From Muricomes sp. (GTDB lineage Bacteria; Bacillota; Clostridia; Lachnospirales; Lachnospiraceae), in assembly GCA_020024675.1 (NCBI GenBank), contig JAHHTM010000092.1:1-5844 (forward strand): a stretch of DNA of 5,844 nucleotides, in the 5' to 3' direction. Position 1 is the first letter of the stretch; each line of letters starts with the position of its first letter. Made by a program: the position numbers and the translations under genes. The notes under the pieces are model-generated. The model saw only the letters and a list, made by a program, of their open reading frames with translations. It was not told the DNA's origin and searched no databases. This document shows, one piece after another, positions 5,201 to 5,844 of this stretch.

Positions 5201-5844
5201 TGAAAAAATCGGAATCCTCTCCTATTTTAGCCTTTACAATCTGGTTCTGAAGATTTTCTTCACTTTCCATACCAACCCTTATATATTCTTTTGTATGTCC
5301 AGTCTGAATTTTTCTTCCATCTCTTTTTACCATTTCTTCTATAAGGATTTCCACTTCTTTTCCATTGAACATATCTTCATATTTCTTCTTTTGCTGATCA
5401 TGCAGTTTTAAGAGCACATCACTTCTTTGTGTTTTAATTTCCTCTGGAACCTGATCTGGCATAACTGCTGCTCTTGTACCATGACGTTTTGAATATTTAA
5501 ATACATGTGTCTCATAAAATCCTACCTTTTCCAAAAAAGATTTGGATTTTTCAAACTCTTCCTCCGTTTCTCCTGGAAATCCTACAATTACGTCTGTTGT
5601 AAGTGCCGGATTATCAAAATATTTTCGTAAGAGTACACATTTTTCATAGTATTCTTCACTTGTATAACGACGATTCATCCTCTTTAATGTTTCATCGCAT
5701 CCACTTTGAAGTGAGAGATGAAAATGTGGGCAAATTTTAGGCATTGCCGAAATTGTTTTCACAAATTCTTCTGTGATGATCCTTGGTTCCAATGATCCCA
5801 ATCGTATTCTTTCAATTCCCTCTATGTCATTTACTGCCTGTATC
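5190..5844 (-). CDS. mtaB: MtaB-type tRNA (N6-threonylcarbamoyladenosine(37)-C2)-methylthiotransferase, C-terminal half
   Basis: The frame is open from the right edge (first full codon at 5843) to TGA at 5190-5192, giving 217 residues; the family is about 430 long, so the N-terminal MTTase domain and the radical-SAM CxxxCxxC motif lie outside the window. Visible are the radical-SAM barrel half, with L-G-S-L-E-P near the start, H-F-H-L-S-L-Q-S-G, R-M-N-R-R-Y, T-D-V-I-V-G-F-P-G-E-T and H-V-F-K-Y-S-K-R-x-G-T, followed by a C-terminal TRAM-like RNA-binding domain of about 65 residues. The F-K-Y-S-x-R-x-G-T-x-A-A pattern fits MtaB (B. subtilis YqeV), which adds a methylthio group to t6A37 of ANN-decoding tRNAs. 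Related MiaB or RimO are less likely on these motifs. A TTG at 5801 is an internal leucine codon, not a start. The gene is followed by 104 bases before ireB, in which a promoter is predicted. Confidence 0.9.
   Translation of the reverse strand, partial: IQAVNDIEGIERIRLGSLEPRIITEEFVKTISAMPKICPHFHLSLQSGCDETLKRMNRRYTSEEYYEKCVLLRKYFDNPALTTDVIVGFPGETEEEFEKSKSFLEKVGFYETHVFKYSKRHGTRAAVMPDQVPEEIKTQRSDVLLKLHDQQKKKYEDMFNGKEVEILIEEMVKRDGRKIQTGHTKEYIRVGMESEENLQNQIVKAKIGEDSDFFIEI

Noticed and set aside
5190..5801. Start of the mtaB frame at TTG 5801
   Set aside because: The same frame continues to the window edge with family-typical residues (I-E-R-I-R before L-G-S-L-E-P), so this is a cut gene, not a short one.
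1..5844. Mobile element, CRISPR array, defence system or new multi-gene system
   Set aside because: All coding sequence is accounted for by eight recognisable housekeeping families. No transposase, integrase, spaced repeats or unknown large ORF was found on either strand.

Overview
The window is a compact, entirely minus-strand block of eight housekeeping genes from an AT-rich, low-GC Gram-positive bacterium. IreB/ReoM, RuvX, a DUF1292 protein, RNase J, TrmR and a U32 protein occurring together, with strong GGAGG ribosome binding sites and frequent AGA and ATA codons, point to the class Clostridia. The protein sequences look most like Lachnospiraceae, but that placement is from memory and not from a search.

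Layout in the direction of transcription (right to left): the 3' part of mtaB (tRNA ms2t6A37 methylthiotransferase, cut by the right edge); a 104-base gap with a good sigma-A-type promoter overlapping the mtaB stop codon; ireB/reoM; ruvX; a DUF1292 gene; a 61-base gap with a perfect 7-5-7 inverted repeat and a -10-like element; fur; rnj (RNase J); trmR (tRNA U34 5-hydroxyuridine methyltransferase); and a U32 protein of the TrhP type, cut by the left edge. From ireB to the U32 gene the gaps are 3 to 61 bases, no terminator is visible, and all genes point the same way, so they probably form one operon, with a possible extra promoter before fur.

The strongest functional theme is RNA metabolism. 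MtaB modifies A37 of the anticodon loop. The U32 protein and TrmR plausibly act in sequence on U34 (hydroxylation, then O-methylation). RNase J degrades and matures RNA, and RuvX-family proteins are linked to 16S rRNA 5'-end maturation. IreB/ReoM belongs to Ser/Thr-kinase control of cell-wall synthesis, and Fur to metal-dependent transcription control.

I see no mobile element, CRISPR array, tRNA or rRNA gene, phage gene or unknown large ORF, and no new multi-gene system. The observations most worth checking are an alanine at a normally acidic metal-ligand position in Fur, the in-frame TAG-only junction between rnj and trmR with almost no Shine-Dalgarno sequence, the palindrome before fur, and a 16-bp exact direct repeat around ireB.
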